Program-made: the position numbers and the translations under genes
The notes under the pieces: generated by a model
Databases searched by the model: none
What the model was told of the DNA's origin: nothing
What the model saw: only the letters and a program-made list of their open reading frames with translations
Assembly (NCBI GenBank): GCA_041281825.1
Contig: CP166298.1
Span: forward strand, 2,790,001 to 2,854,000
DNA length: 64,000 bases
DNA from: Paenibacillus_D tarimensis_A
Lineage (GTDB): Bacteria > Bacillota > Bacilli > Paenibacillales > Paenibacillaceae
Direction: 5' to 3'
Part shown: positions 50,925 to 59,545 of the stretch, piece after piece
How the letters are laid out: the number at the start of each line of letters is the position of its first letter
Numbering within the stretch: the first letter of the stretch is position 1

Positions 50925-51046
50925 TTATACCACTCCCTCTTTTGATTTATCATAATAGGAGGAGCATAGAACAGATCTTGATGAATAGAACAGTTGGAAA
51001 GCAATTAAAGGTATGATTCAGAAAGGACGCAAGGGAGGGCTGCCTC

Positions 51047-52477
51047 ATGAAAAAGATCCGCGCGGACCGGCGATTCGAGCAAATTTACGATTATCTTCTG
51101 CACAGGATTGAGCGCGGGGAGTGGAAGGAAAACGACAAACTTCCCTCGGTCCGAATATTGGCCAAAGAAATGAATGTAAACCGGTTAACCGTTTTTAAGG
51201 CTTATCAGTTATTGAAAAACAATGGGAAAGTAGTTGTGAAAGAGAAATCCGGATACTATGCCCGTCCAAAGCATACCGAAGCCATCCGGCCTGAACAATT
51301 GGATATTCCGATCGTGTCTTCGTATGTGCAGAAAAATCATTTATCCGAAATCCACCGGGTGCCGGCCGATTATCAATTCTCGAAGGCCTTGATAGATCCG
51401 AATTTGCTTCCGAACTTATATTTATCCGAATATGTGAAAAAGGTCTTTGATCTTTATCCGAAATTGCTCGGCACCTATTCATCGTTGCAGGGCGATGAGG
51501 AACTCCGTGATTTTCTTTCGCTATACTTTAATCAGCGTCAACAGATTCATCTTTCTTCGGAAGAGCTCCTGATTACATCCGGCGCCCAGCAGGCGATTGA
51601 TCTGATCGCAAAAGTCCTCGTCAAACCTATGGATGCAGTCCTGATCGAGCGGCCGACCTACAGCGCGGCAATCGATATCTTCAGCCAGTATGGAGCTCGA
51701 ATCATCCCGACCGACATCCACCCATACGGCTATGATCTGGTACAAGTAGAAATCGCAATGAGGCAGTATAAACCTCGGTTGTTCTATCTTATTCCTACGT
51801 TCCATAACCCGACGGGCTACACGGTTCCGGCGGAACAACGTAAACGGTTGGTGGAACTGGCTGAACAGTATCAATGTGTTTTGGTCGAGGATGACTGGAT
51901 TTATGATATATATTTTGAACGGAAGCCTCCGCCGTCCGTTTTCACCTATGACACCGAAGGGTGGGTCCTGTATATTCGCAGCTTCAGTAAATATGTGGCG
52001 CCGGGCTTGAGAATTGCCACTGTTGCGACCCGGTCATCCGCATTGATGAAATCTCTCTTAACCGCAAAGTCTTTAAGCGACAATGGAAGCCCGCTTGTTA
52101 ACCAGAAAATCTTTCTGCATTATTTCTCGTCACAGAGGCTGCAGCAGCATTTGGAGAAGCTTCGTATAGCGCTGCATATTCGCAAGGATATTATGGAGGA
52201 AGAATTGACGGATGCCGAAGGCTGGAGCTGGACTTCCCCTCATGGAGGCCTAAACCTGTGGGTACGTCTGCCGGAGATGATTCCGATGGATGCTTTACTT
52301 TCTGAGAGTATTAATCGGTCGCTTACTTTTGTTCCCGGAACCATATGCGATCCGCATCATGAGCTTCGTTCAAGGATCAGACTAAGTTTTTCGTACATGA
52401 ATGAACAGCAGCTTCGCGAAGGCTTGCGACATTTTATTCACATTGCCCGGACATTGGAGAAACAAGGTGGTTATTGA
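51047..52477 (+). CDS. MocR-type regulator (GntR HTH + aminotransferase domain)
   Basis: 476 residues. The GntR winged helix (LPSVRILAKEMNVNRLTVFK, about 27-46) is followed by a fold-type I aminotransferase domain with VLVEDDWIYDIYF and the PLP lysine in IRSFSKYVAPGLRI (about 310). It would sense a PLP adduct and regulate the divergent EamA gene. ATG 51047 follows AAGGGAGGG. Confidence 0.93.
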   Translation: MKKIRADRRFEQIYDYLLHRIERGEWKENDKLPSVRILAKEMNVNRLTVFKAYQLLKNNGKVVVKEKSGYYARPKHTEAIRPEQLDIPIVSSYVQKNHLSEIHRVPADYQFSKALIDPNLLPNLYLSEYVKKVFDLYPKLLGTYSSLQGDEELRDFLSLYFNQRQQIHLSSEELLITSGAQQAIDLIAKVLVKPMDAVLIERPTYSAAIDIFSQYGARIIPTDIHPYGYDLVQVEIAMRQYKPRLFYLIPTFHNPTGYTVPAEQRKRLVELAEQYQCVLVEDDWIYDIYFERKPPPSVFTYDTEGWVLYIRSFSKYVAPGLRIATVATRSSALMKSLLTAKSLSDNGSPLVNQKIFLHYFSSQRLQQHLEKLRIALHIRKDIMEEELTDAEGWSWTSPHGGLNLWVRLPEMIPMDALLSESINRSLTFVPGTICDPHHELRSRIRLSFSYMNEQQLREGLRHFIHIARTLEKQGGY

Positions 52478-52540
52478 CAACGAAGTTTTTCCAAGATATA
52501 GTTGGGAAAAGTGCTAATCTAAGCGGAAAGGGTGAGTGCA

Positions 52541-52627
52541 ATGAAAAGTACGGTATGGTATTCAGAAGCAGGAATTACAAGTATGTACGTCATATTCATT
52601 GCACCCGCACATCCGAACGAACAATAA
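52541..52627 (+). CDS. 28-codon leader peptide upstream of a terminator
   Basis: ATG 52541 with GGAAAGGGTGAG upstream encodes KSTVWYSEAGITSMYVIFIA and PAHPNEQ. It is followed 33 nt later by a rho-independent terminator and then by the PEP-utilising enzyme gene. A translated leader before a terminator is the arrangement used for attenuation of antibiotic-response genes in Bacillota. Inferred. Confidence 0.5.
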   Translation: MKSTVWYSEAGITSMYVIFIAPAHPNEQ

Positions 52628-52660
52628 TAACGCGATCTTATTTTGTGTTGTCGGATAGAG

Positions 52661-52690
52661 GGCCACGGTGAATGATGCCGTGGCCTTTTT
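52661..52690 (+). terminator. Rho-independent terminator, possible attenuator
   Basis: GGCCACGG-TGAATGATG-CCGTGGCC then TTTTT, between the leader peptide and the gene at 52726. Confidence 0.85.
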
Positions 52691-52725
52691 ATGTTCGTTA
52701 ATTTTCACTAAAGGAGCGAATAGAA

Positions 52726-53457
52726 ATGAATACAATAAGAAACTTTTATCCGGATGAAATCGAAGCGTTGAAGGTAATTTTACGTACTGTGTATAAAAGG
52801 ATACATCTCTACCAGGAACAACGGAACGAGCATAATGAGATCCAAATGCGCGAAGCGATCGAAAGCACAATGCCTTATTTGTTATTATTCAAGGAACATA
52901 TCCCCAGATATAAACGAAAATATATCGAGCTGCTTGAAAATCAGGCACAATTAAAGACGTATGATCTGATTATCTGTTTTGACCGGGCGATCTATGAGCT
53001 TCATGCACGTGTGAAGGGGGGAGAATTTGCCGATTTGCCATGGAGCAAGGAGTTACGCGATTTATTAAATGAAAGGCAGGAGCCGGATCAAGCTCACGGG
53101 ATGCGGAAGAGTACCTCTGCTGAAGCCGTTTCATTCTTAACCAGCGGGTTGGGAGTGAGCAAAGGGACCGTTGAAGGAACCGCATGTATCGTTAATAATC
53201 GCGACAATCTTCATAGAGTCAAAAAAGGAGACATCTTGGTAACGCCTATGAGCGATCCGGAATTCGTCAGCGTAGCCCACCTGATTTCCGGGCTCATAAC
53301 GGACCGGGGCGGAATGGTATGTCATGCGGCGATATTGGCGCGGGAATTTAATCTGCCGTGTATAGTCGGATGTAAAAACGCAACGGTAGCGATCAAAGAC
53401 AGTGACCGGATTCAAATGGATGCTATCGCGGGGATTGTGGTGAAGGTGCATAAATGA
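52726..53457 (+). CDS. PEP-utilising enzyme, swivelling histidine-domain subunit
   Basis: 243 residues. The first 120 are helical; the C-terminal part (about 140-243) is the phosphohistidine domain of PEP synthase, pyruvate phosphate dikinase and rifampicin phosphotransferase, with the catalytic His in ITDRGGMVCHAAILAREFNL. It lacks the ATP-grasp domain, which is encoded by the next gene overlapping by 4 bp. Together they would make a two-subunit phosphotransferase. The substrate is unknown; a rifampicin-phosphotransferase-like role is possible. Confidence 0.82.
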   Translation: MNTIRNFYPDEIEALKVILRTVYKRIHLYQEQRNEHNEIQMREAIESTMPYLLLFKEHIPRYKRKYIELLENQAQLKTYDLIICFDRAIYELHARVKGGEFADLPWSKELRDLLNERQEPDQAHGMRKSTSAEAVSFLTSGLGVSKGTVEGTACIVNNRDNLHRVKKGDILVTPMSDPEFVSVAHLISGLITDRGGMVCHAAILAREFNLPCIVGCKNATVAIKDSDRIQMDAIAGIVVKVHK

Positions 53458-54260
53458 CTATCGTACCACTAGAGCAAGCGATGGACAGATTCATTTTTGG
53501 CGGGAAAGCCGCAAAGCTATGTCTCGCTGTCCGGTCAGGACTGCCGGTACCCGGAGGTTTCGCCCTTTCATATGGTGTAGTTGAACAGATCATAAACGGT
53601 AATGATGAAGTCATGAAATTATTGAATGAACATCTGAGCGCATCCACTACGAACGTTTGCGTCAGATCATCGGCCGTTGATGAAGATGACGAAAATTCAA
53701 GTTACGCGGGAATCTATCAATCCTTCTTAAATGTTATCGGCACACCGCGTGTAATGGAAGCCGTTCACCTTGTGGCCCGGTCAGGCCATGCCGCGCCGGC
53801 AATCGCATACCGGGCTAAACAAGGGCAAACTACTCCATCACCAGTTGCTATAGTCATTCAACAAATGATATTCGCCGATTGTTCCGGAGTCCTACTGACA
53901 CGGCACCCTGTTACCGGGAATGACGAACGAGTCATAGAAGCGTGCTGGGGATTAGGGGAGAGTATTGCAGCCGGACGAATCATACCTGATCTATATACTG
54001 TGAGCAGGGGAACAGTGGACATTCAAATAAACATCGGCAGTAAAGAAACGGCAGTTTACCCGGACAAAAGGGGAGGAACGATTGAAATCAGTCTCGAAGA
54101 GCATCTTAAGAACAAGGCTTGTTTAACGGAGGATCAACTCAAGCGGCTTGAGCAGCTGGCAGCAAGCTGCGAGCTGATATTCGGGAAAGATCTTGATATA
54201 GAGTGGGCTATATCAGACAACGAACTTTATTTATTGCAATGCCGTAAAATAACGGCTTAA
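53454..54260 (+). CDS. PEP/pyruvate-binding ATP-grasp subunit
   Basis: 268 residues forming the PEP synthase N-terminal (ATP-grasp) domain: FGGKAAKLCLAVRSGLPVPG at the start, VRSSAVDEDDENSSYAGIYQ, GVLLTRHPVTGNDERVIEAC WGLGE, and ELYLLQCRKI at the end. The C-terminal histidine domain is missing but is supplied by the preceding gene (ATGA overlap). The order of the two modules is reversed relative to the fused enzymes. Confidence 0.85.
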   Translation: MTIVPLEQAMDRFIFGGKAAKLCLAVRSGLPVPGGFALSYGVVEQIINGNDEVMKLLNEHLSASTTNVCVRSSAVDEDDENSSYAGIYQSFLNVIGTPRVMEAVHLVARSGHAAPAIAYRAKQGQTTPSPVAIVIQQMIFADCSGVLLTRHPVTGNDERVIEACWGLGESIAAGRIIPDLYTVSRGTVDIQINIGSKETAVYPDKRGGTIEISLEEHLKNKACLTEDQLKRLEQLAASCELIFGKDLDIEWAISDNELYLLQCRKITA

Positions 54261-54266
54261 ATATGA

Positions 54267-54297
54267 AGAGGTCAACCCATGAAACGGGTTGACCTCT
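54267..54297. terminator. Bidirectional hairpin terminator
   Basis: AGAGGTCAACCC pairs with GGGTTGACCTCT between two converging genes. Confidence 0.85.
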
Positions 54298-54305
54298 GCT
54301 GTCCA

Positions 54306-54836
54306 TCATGACGTTCGAAACCGAAACATGCTCCAGAACGTCCGCTTGCGTGAGGGATGACGTAATGAGCGGGGAGTGAGTACCGGCGTTGAAAGCTCGA
54401 GTTGATATTGCAGACGGGATCGATTGTCCTTGACAGATGACTCCATAAGGATTGCGGAATCGGATTCAGAAGTTTGCTCCGCATCGATTTCGTCCGGGCT
54501 ATGTTCTAATACGGCCGTGATCAGCATCTCGAATTGCGGCTGACTTTCTTCTAAACCCGTAATTGAGAACGGCTCGGGAATTGAATCCGTCTCCGGTCCC
54601 GTTACTTCCATAGCGGCAGCAGTCTCATGCTGCAATAATCGATCCTCAGACATCGACCTTTCCAACTCTTCCAACCGCTCGGCAAGCACGCGGTTTTCAT
54701 GTTGAAGCTCCAGTATGAGTTCTTGTAAATATTTCATCGACAGTTTGGGTTTTCTCGTATCCTCTTGGATTTCCACAGTACGAACCGACGGCGGCAGCAT
54801 TGGTATGTTTTTGATTTCTTCATTATGATTACCCAC
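54306..54836 (-). CDS. Coiled-coil hypothetical protein
   Basis: 176 residues. A central coiled coil (YLQELILELQHENRVLAERL) and an acidic low-complexity middle; basic C-terminal end. No family recognised. AAAGGAGG lies before ATG 54836. Confidence 0.55.
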   Translation of the reverse strand: MGNHNEEIKNIPMLPPSVRTVEIQEDTRKPKLSMKYLQELILELQHENRVLAERLEELERSMSEDRLLQHETAAAMEVTGPETDSIPEPFSITGLEESQPQFEMLITAVLEHSPDEIDAEQTSESDSAILMESSVKDNRSRLQYQLELSTPVLTPRSLRHPSRKRTFWSMFRFRTS

Positions 54837-54998
54837 GTTACGGCCTCCTTTGTAATACAGAATACTAGAGTGATAGATTTGTACTCTTATTGTAGAACAG
54901 ATTCGGTAAAGATGCTGTCGAAGCCCGCTGTCAGGTTTTCATTAATAATGTGGATTGAGGATCTTTCTTATCCGGTCATCCGGAATGATGATACGCAC

Positions 54999-55994
54999 TC
55001 AATAGACCCGATGAATGACATCCTCAAAGGCGGGTTCCTCCATGTGGATGTCGTCGATTTCACCCCAAGCACTCAGCTCGCGCAGCATGTCCGTCACTTT
55101 CATATGGCTTCGGTTACTTTCAATCACGACACTGTCCGCATTGACTTCGGTTACATGGAACGACGGATTTTCTTCCATCTGTATTATGGCAGGCACCTGG
55201 AATGACCCTCGGAAGGTCACCCGTACGATTGTCGGCAATCCGATCATGTCCCGGAGCTCACCGATTGAACCATCATAAGCCAACTCCCCGTGATTAATCA
55301 CAATCACCCGCTCGCACAATTGTTCGATATCATCCATGTCGTGAGTTGTGAGCAGCACCGTTTTGCCGAAATCCTGGTTCAACACTTTCAGAAATGCGCG
55401 AATGTTTCGTTTGGCCACCACGTCAAGTCCAATCGTCGGCTCGTCCAGGAAAAGCAAGTCGGGGTCGTGCAGCATTGAAGCTGCGATGTCGGCACGCATC
55501 CGTTGTCCCAAGGATAGTTTGCGGACCGGCGTCAGCCAAAAATCGTCCAAGCCGAGCAGCTCGGAGAGCTGACCCAGCCGCATCCGTTTTTCCTTCGCTT
55601 CCACGTTATACATCTCGGCCAAAATATCGTAAGAATCCTTCACCGGCAAGTCCCACCACAACTGGCTTCGCTGGCCGAATACGACACCCAGCTTTCTAAC
55701 GACCCGCTTCCTTTCGCGATGGGGGTTGAGCCCGTTGATACGGACTTCGCCCGACGTAGGGTGGAGGATGCCGGTCAGCATTTTAATCGTTGTTGATTTG
55801 CCTGCTCCGTTCGGTCCGATATAACCGACGAATTCTCCTTGCCCGATCGAAAAGCTGATTTCACGAACCGCCTCATGAACACGGTATTCTCTTGAAAACA
55901 ATGTCCTTAAGCCGGCAAAGCTGCCTTCTTTAGCCACCGGAGTCCGGAATACCTTTCGTAACCGCTTGGCTTCTATATAATACTGCCCTTCCAT
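54999..55994 (-). CDS. ABC-2-type exporter, ATP-binding protein
   Basis: 331 residues. Walker A GPNGAGKSTTIKML, signature LSLGQRMRADIAASMLHDPD, Walker B LLFLDEPTIGLD and switch His in LLTTHDMDD. A C-terminal domain of about 90 residues follows. It is the third gene of an operon with two ABC-2 permeases upstream; these transporters are often drug, polysaccharide or lantibiotic exporters. Confidence 0.92.
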   Translation of the reverse strand: MEGQYYIEAKRLRKVFRTPVAKEGSFAGLRTLFSREYRVHEAVREISFSIGQGEFVGYIGPNGAGKSTTIKMLTGILHPTSGEVRINGLNPHRERKRVVRKLGVVFGQRSQLWWDLPVKDSYDILAEMYNVEAKEKRMRLGQLSELLGLDDFWLTPVRKLSLGQRMRADIAASMLHDPDLLFLDEPTIGLDVVAKRNIRAFLKVLNQDFGKTVLLTTHDMDDIEQLCERVIVINHGELAYDGSIGELRDMIGLPTIVRVTFRGSFQVPAIIQMEENPSFHVTEVNADSVVIESNRSHMKVTDMLRELSAWGEIDDIHMEEPAFEDVIHRVY

Positions 55995-56007
55995 GCACTG
56001 TTCACTC

Positions 56008-56817
56008 CTAACTTCCTGTACTCTGATACTTCGTAATTCCGAACCGCCAAAACAATAGACTTCCTGATAGGCATATCACTGCAACAATTGCAATGCCGCC
56101 AATAACCCATACCCCGAGTTCACCCCGCAATATATGCAAGGCAGGGACGTAGCTTACAAAGCCGACAGGAATTGCAAACAGCAAAAAAGAACGCAGCCAG
56201 GCCGGATAGATTGCGAGGGGATACTGGGCTGCCGTCCGGGCGGCATCTTCCGTAATGTTTTGCAGCTCGGTAATCCGGGTCAGCCAGAAGCCGAAGGTAG
56301 CGGTTGCCAGGCCGATGGCAAATAATATGATTGCGCCCGTGACGATAATGAATAAGGTCATCGGGAAAGCCGTCCAGGAAATCTGTCCGGTCTTCATCAT
56401 GGAGGTAAGGGCCCAAACTAGAACAAAACCTCCCTGAAGCACCTCTCCCAGCATGATTCGGAAGTTTTGCGACATCAGCGCCATCAGAACCGGAACAGGC
56501 CGGGTGAGCAGCTGATCAAGCTCTCCGCTTACCAAATATTTTTCCAGGTGATGCACATCGTTGGCTAATGTCCGATACAACGTTTTGGCAAGGGTCATAA
56601 CGGCAAACAAATAGCCGACTTCATACAGCGACCATCCCTTGATCGCTCCAAACTTGTACAACACTATAGCAACCATCAGAAACTCGGCGATCTGAATAAT
56701 TGCAGCAAGGAAGGAGGCGAGTAAAAAATTGAATTTATACTGCATCCGGCTTCGGATACTGGCTTTAATCAGCAGAGAATATAACCTCATTGTCCGAAGG
56801 AGAGAGTGTCCGGTCAT
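56008..56817 (-). CDS. ABC-2-type exporter permease
   Basis: 269 residues from ATG 56817, which overlaps the TGA of the preceding permease gene (ATGA). Six membrane segments, with RSRMQYKFNFLLASFLAAII opening and a typical SGELDQLLTRPVPVLMALMS loop. Partner of the ATPase 13 bp downstream. Confidence 0.88.
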   Translation of the reverse strand: MTGHSLLRTMRLYSLLIKASIRSRMQYKFNFLLASFLAAIIQIAEFLMVAIVLYKFGAIKGWSLYEVGYLFAVMTLAKTLYRTLANDVHHLEKYLVSGELDQLLTRPVPVLMALMSQNFRIMLGEVLQGGFVLVWALTSMMKTGQISWTAFPMTLFIIVTGAIILFAIGLATATFGFWLTRITELQNITEDAARTAAQYPLAIYPAWLRSFLLFAIPVGFVSYVPALHILRGELGVWVIGGIAIVAVICLSGSLLFWRFGITKYQSTGS

Positions 56818-57590
56818 CCGCCCTGCACCTCGACTTTCCGCCGCAGCAAGCGGGTAACCGCCAAACACAAACCGGTCATGAATAAGCACCATAGAACGGA
56901 ACCGAGCAAAATGGACCCGCTCTCAAAACCGAGATAGATTCGGGTCGGCACATATAGCAAATAGGGGTAAGGAGTCATCCAACTGATGGATTGCAGCCAT
57001 TCCGGCATCCATTCGAGAGGAATAAAGAAGCCTGCGAGCAGCATGATAAACGCATGATTGCCCCAGTAAAGCCAGCCCGATTCCGTTGTCCATAACGCAC
57101 TCGCGCCAATGATGTAGTTGATGCTGATCGATATGTAAGCGGATAATAACAAGGAAAGCAAGACAAGAAGGACGTCAGACGTTGCCCGGGGTGTTTGAAT
57201 TGAAAAAACAAAATAGTAAAGCGTGTAGATAGGAACGGATTTGTACAGGAACTGATAAGCGATTTGCCCCCATTCCCGGCTCATCATATGCGTAAACAAG
57301 TGAACGGGACGCATGAGGTCGAGTGCGATGTGACCGGTCCGCACCGATTGAGGGATGCCCAGACCTATGGTATTAAAACCGGAAATCCATAGTGACGCTT
57401 GGGTAAAAGCGATATAACTTACCATACCTTGCACGCCGTAATCGCCCAGCGTATGATGATCCCCAATGCCGATCCATATACAAGCGTACATGTAACCGAA
57501 CAACGCGCTGGCGATATTGTGAACCATGTGGGCGCCGCGGTACTGAAGATTGCGGGCATACGATTTCATGCCTAGAACAAGATAAAGCAT
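56814..57590 (-). CDS. ABC-2-type exporter permease
   Basis: 258 residues from ATG 57590 with GGAGGTG upstream. Six membrane segments and the GHIALDLMRPVHLFTHMMSR loop that parallels the one in the second permease. First gene of the exporter operon. Confidence 0.88.
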   Translation of the reverse strand: MLYLVLGMKSYARNLQYRGAHMVHNIASALFGYMYACIWIGIGDHHTLGDYGVQGMVSYIAFTQASLWISGFNTIGLGIPQSVRTGHIALDLMRPVHLFTHMMSREWGQIAYQFLYKSVPIYTLYYFVFSIQTPRATSDVLLVLLSLLLSAYISISINYIIGASALWTTESGWLYWGNHAFIMLLAGFFIPLEWMPEWLQSISWMTPYPYLLYVPTRIYLGFESGSILLGSVLWCLFMTGLCLAVTRLLRRKVEVQGG

Positions 57591-57721
57591 GCAACACCTC
57601 CGATAAGTTAATGGGACGATAATCGTCAAACTTCAGTCAAGGTGAAATGCGAGAGATAAAAACCATCTTACCAAGAATCCCCTTTTACATCAAGAGATAT
57701 TTCATTGTGCATACTTCAAAT

Positions 57722-57760
57722 AAAAAAAAACGGCCGTCGCGTTCGATGCAGCGACGGCCC
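57722..57760 (-). terminator. Rho-independent terminator
   Basis: GGCCGTCGC pairs with GCGACGGCC; on the - strand it runs into a T tract. It ends the gene at 57775-58047. Confidence 0.85.
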
Positions 57761-57774
57761 GTAGTGTACAAGGT

Positions 57775-58047
57775 TTATGCGTAAAAAACTTCATTTACTT
57801 CCCATGATTCGACGATGCGATGAGCTTCCGCCGAGTTGTATCCCATTCCCATTAAATAAGTGATAGCCGCGATTTCCCTGAAAGCATGGGGATAGGAAGT
57901 AAACTGGGCTTCTCTCAAACCGTATTGTACAAAAGGTTCGACGGTTGACAATACATAGTGTTTCAGATGCGGGTTACTGTACGGAGCCTGATTCATTAAA
58001 TGAGGGTTGTTGCCTGCATATTGAGGTTGGAATTGACTTTGGTACAT
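57775..58047 (-). CDS. Small hypothetical protein
   Basis: 90 residues; Asn/Pro/Gln-rich N terminus and a helical C-terminal half (YPHAFREIAAITYLMGMGYN SAEAHRIVESW) resembling small spore-associated proteins of Bacillota. GGGAGAG lies before ATG 58047. Confidence 0.6.
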   Translation of the reverse strand: MYQSQFQPQYAGNNPHLMNQAPYSNPHLKHYVLSTVEPFVQYGLREAQFTSYPHAFREIAAITYLMGMGYNSAEAHRIVESWEVNEVFYA

Positions 58048-58136
58048 TTAAGATTACTCTCCCTTTATTAGAAAGTGGATCCTACATGTTCATACTATGA
58101 TTAGATGCCCGCCTATTCCCTGGGCATTGGACTATT

Positions 58137-58268
58137 TTAGTCCACCCTTTTCTTAATACATACCGTTTTTGAACAGTACTGCTTCAAACCATCCCAGTTG
58201 CCCCAAATGCATCCCTTGCACAGCGAGGGTTGTTTGGGTTTTATGTTGTTTAATAACGATGTATTCAT
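58137..58268 (-). CDS. 43-residue cysteine-containing peptide
   Basis: ATG 58268 with a strong GGAGGTG upstream encodes NTSLLNNIKPKQPSLCKGCI WGNWDGLKQYCSKTVCIKKR VD. Four cysteines (CKGC, YC, VC) could bind metal. It lies next to sporulation-type genes. No family recognised. Confidence 0.5.
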   Translation of the reverse strand: MNTSLLNNIKPKQPSLCKGCIWGNWDGLKQYCSKTVCIKKRVD

Positions 58269-58429
58269 ATGTAAACACCTCCAAAAATTAACACACTTCA
58301 TAATACCCCGTCATTATCAGTCCTATGCATCTGTTTGGAAAAATAAATATCATGCATAAATTCCAGGTAACTTCGGGAACACAATTAAAAGGTTGAAAAA
58401 AAACCAAGAGACCGGAGAGACTAGATAAG

Positions 58430-58490
58430 GTGAGACTTTGAGATAAGGAGAGACTTTGAGCTCAGCTCAAAGATCCCTATGTCATGCTCC
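58430..58490 (+). repeat. Dispersed hairpin repeat, copy B
   Basis: GTGAGACTTTGAGATAAGG, GAGAGACTTTGAGCTCAGCT then CAAAGATCCCTATGTCATGC. The hairpin here is CTTTGAGCT-C-AGCTCAAAG. Confidence 0.75.
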
Positions 58491-58568
58491 GGAGAGACTT
58501 TGAGATAAGGAGAGACTTTGAGCTCCGCTCAAAGATCCCTATGTCATGCTCAAAGATCCCTATGTAAG
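58491..58568 (+). repeat. Dispersed hairpin repeat, copy C
   Basis: The same order as copy B with TCCGCTC as in copy A, followed by a second CAAAGATCCCTATGTAAGG that ends in the ribosome binding site of the next gene. Confidence 0.75.
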
Positions 58569-58580
58569 GAGGAAAATGTT

Positions 58581-58718
58581 ATGGACCGACAAAAGGGACG
58601 TACAGAAAAAACGAAAACGCCGCAGCCATTTACACAAAAACCAACGGATCCTAAGCCGGACTCAAAAATTCATTCGGAAAAGCTTCGTTATGAGCATGCG
58701 GATGAAATATATGAATAA
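58581..58718 (+). CDS. 45-residue basic hypothetical protein
   Basis: ATG 58581 follows AAGGAGGAAAATGTT. MDRQKGRTEKTKTPQPFTQK PTDPKPDSKIHSEKLRYEHA DEIYE is highly charged and disordered; it resembles small spore-related peptides. It lies behind two copies of the dispersed repeat. Confidence 0.55.
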   Translation: MDRQKGRTEKTKTPQPFTQKPTDPKPDSKIHSEKLRYEHADEIYE

Positions 58719-58791
58719 TTTGCATATAAATCCGGATCTCCGTCAACTCTAACCGTGGTAAGAACCGTTAATCAAAGGAGGAATTTACGAA

Positions 58792-59355
58792 ATGCAACTG
58801 GCGGCACACGAAGCATTGGATCTACATGAACTGGCGATGAGCTGTGTAAATTCCATCACGAATATGGCCTGTTTTATGAACCAGGTTCAGGACGCTGAAC
58901 TGAAGGCGATCCTTCAAAAGCATTTTCCCCTTCACATCCAGGATTATAATATGAAGGCGGATTATTTAAGCAAAGCGGAAGGAACATCGGCCAAACTGCC
59001 GGTTCCTGACCTCACGCCTGCTCTGCAATCCTTTACGCAAGCGCCGGTAAGCCCGGTTCCGGTCGTTCCCAGAACGAACGTACAGCAATTTAATGATCGA
59101 GAAATCGCTACCGCTTATTTGTTGACACTGAAGCGTGCGGGCAGGGAATATGCCTGGGCTGCCATGGAAATGAGTAATCCTGGGCTCAGATCCTTTTTGG
59201 AGGACGCATTCCGGATGAGTTCCCATCATGCGTTTGAAGTTTGGCAATGGATGGTTAAAAAAGGGTTTTATCCGCTCGAGCCTGCCGCTCAAACAACGAT
59301 GAATACATTAGCCGGACTCTATCAAACAGTTCAGGAACCGGTTACTGTGCAATAA
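58792..59355 (+). CDS. CotF-family spore coat protein
   Basis: 187 residues with two ferritin-like helical halves (ALDLHELAMSCVNSITNMAC and later DREIATAYLLTLKRAGREYA), MSSHHAFEVWQWMVKKGFYP near the end; this is the CotF pattern. It supports a spore-forming host. AAAGGAGG precedes ATG 58792. Confidence 0.85.
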   Translation: MQLAAHEALDLHELAMSCVNSITNMACFMNQVQDAELKAILQKHFPLHIQDYNMKADYLSKAEGTSAKLPVPDLTPALQSFTQAPVSPVPVVPRTNVQQFNDREIATAYLLTLKRAGREYAWAAMEMSNPGLRSFLEDAFRMSSHHAFEVWQWMVKKGFYPLEPAAQTTMNTLAGLYQTVQEPVTVQ

Positions 59356-59391
59356 GATGATACAAGGCGTGTGAATCGAGAACGCCTCCCG

Positions 59392-59427
59392 AAAGAGCGG
59401 ATAAATTCGATCTGCTCTTTCTTTTTT
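59392..59427 (+). terminator. Rho-independent terminator
   Basis: AAAGAGCGGAT pairs with ATCTGCTCTTT, followed by CTTTTTT, after the coat gene. Confidence 0.8.
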
Positions 59428-59545
59428 ATGAAATCTTTATTTAATCATCGCCAAAAAGAGCAATCGAAAAGAAACAAAAGATATACGTTCCATGGTAAGA
59501 TAGGAAAAGAATTCATGCATTATAACGTGGAGGGAAGAGAAAACA

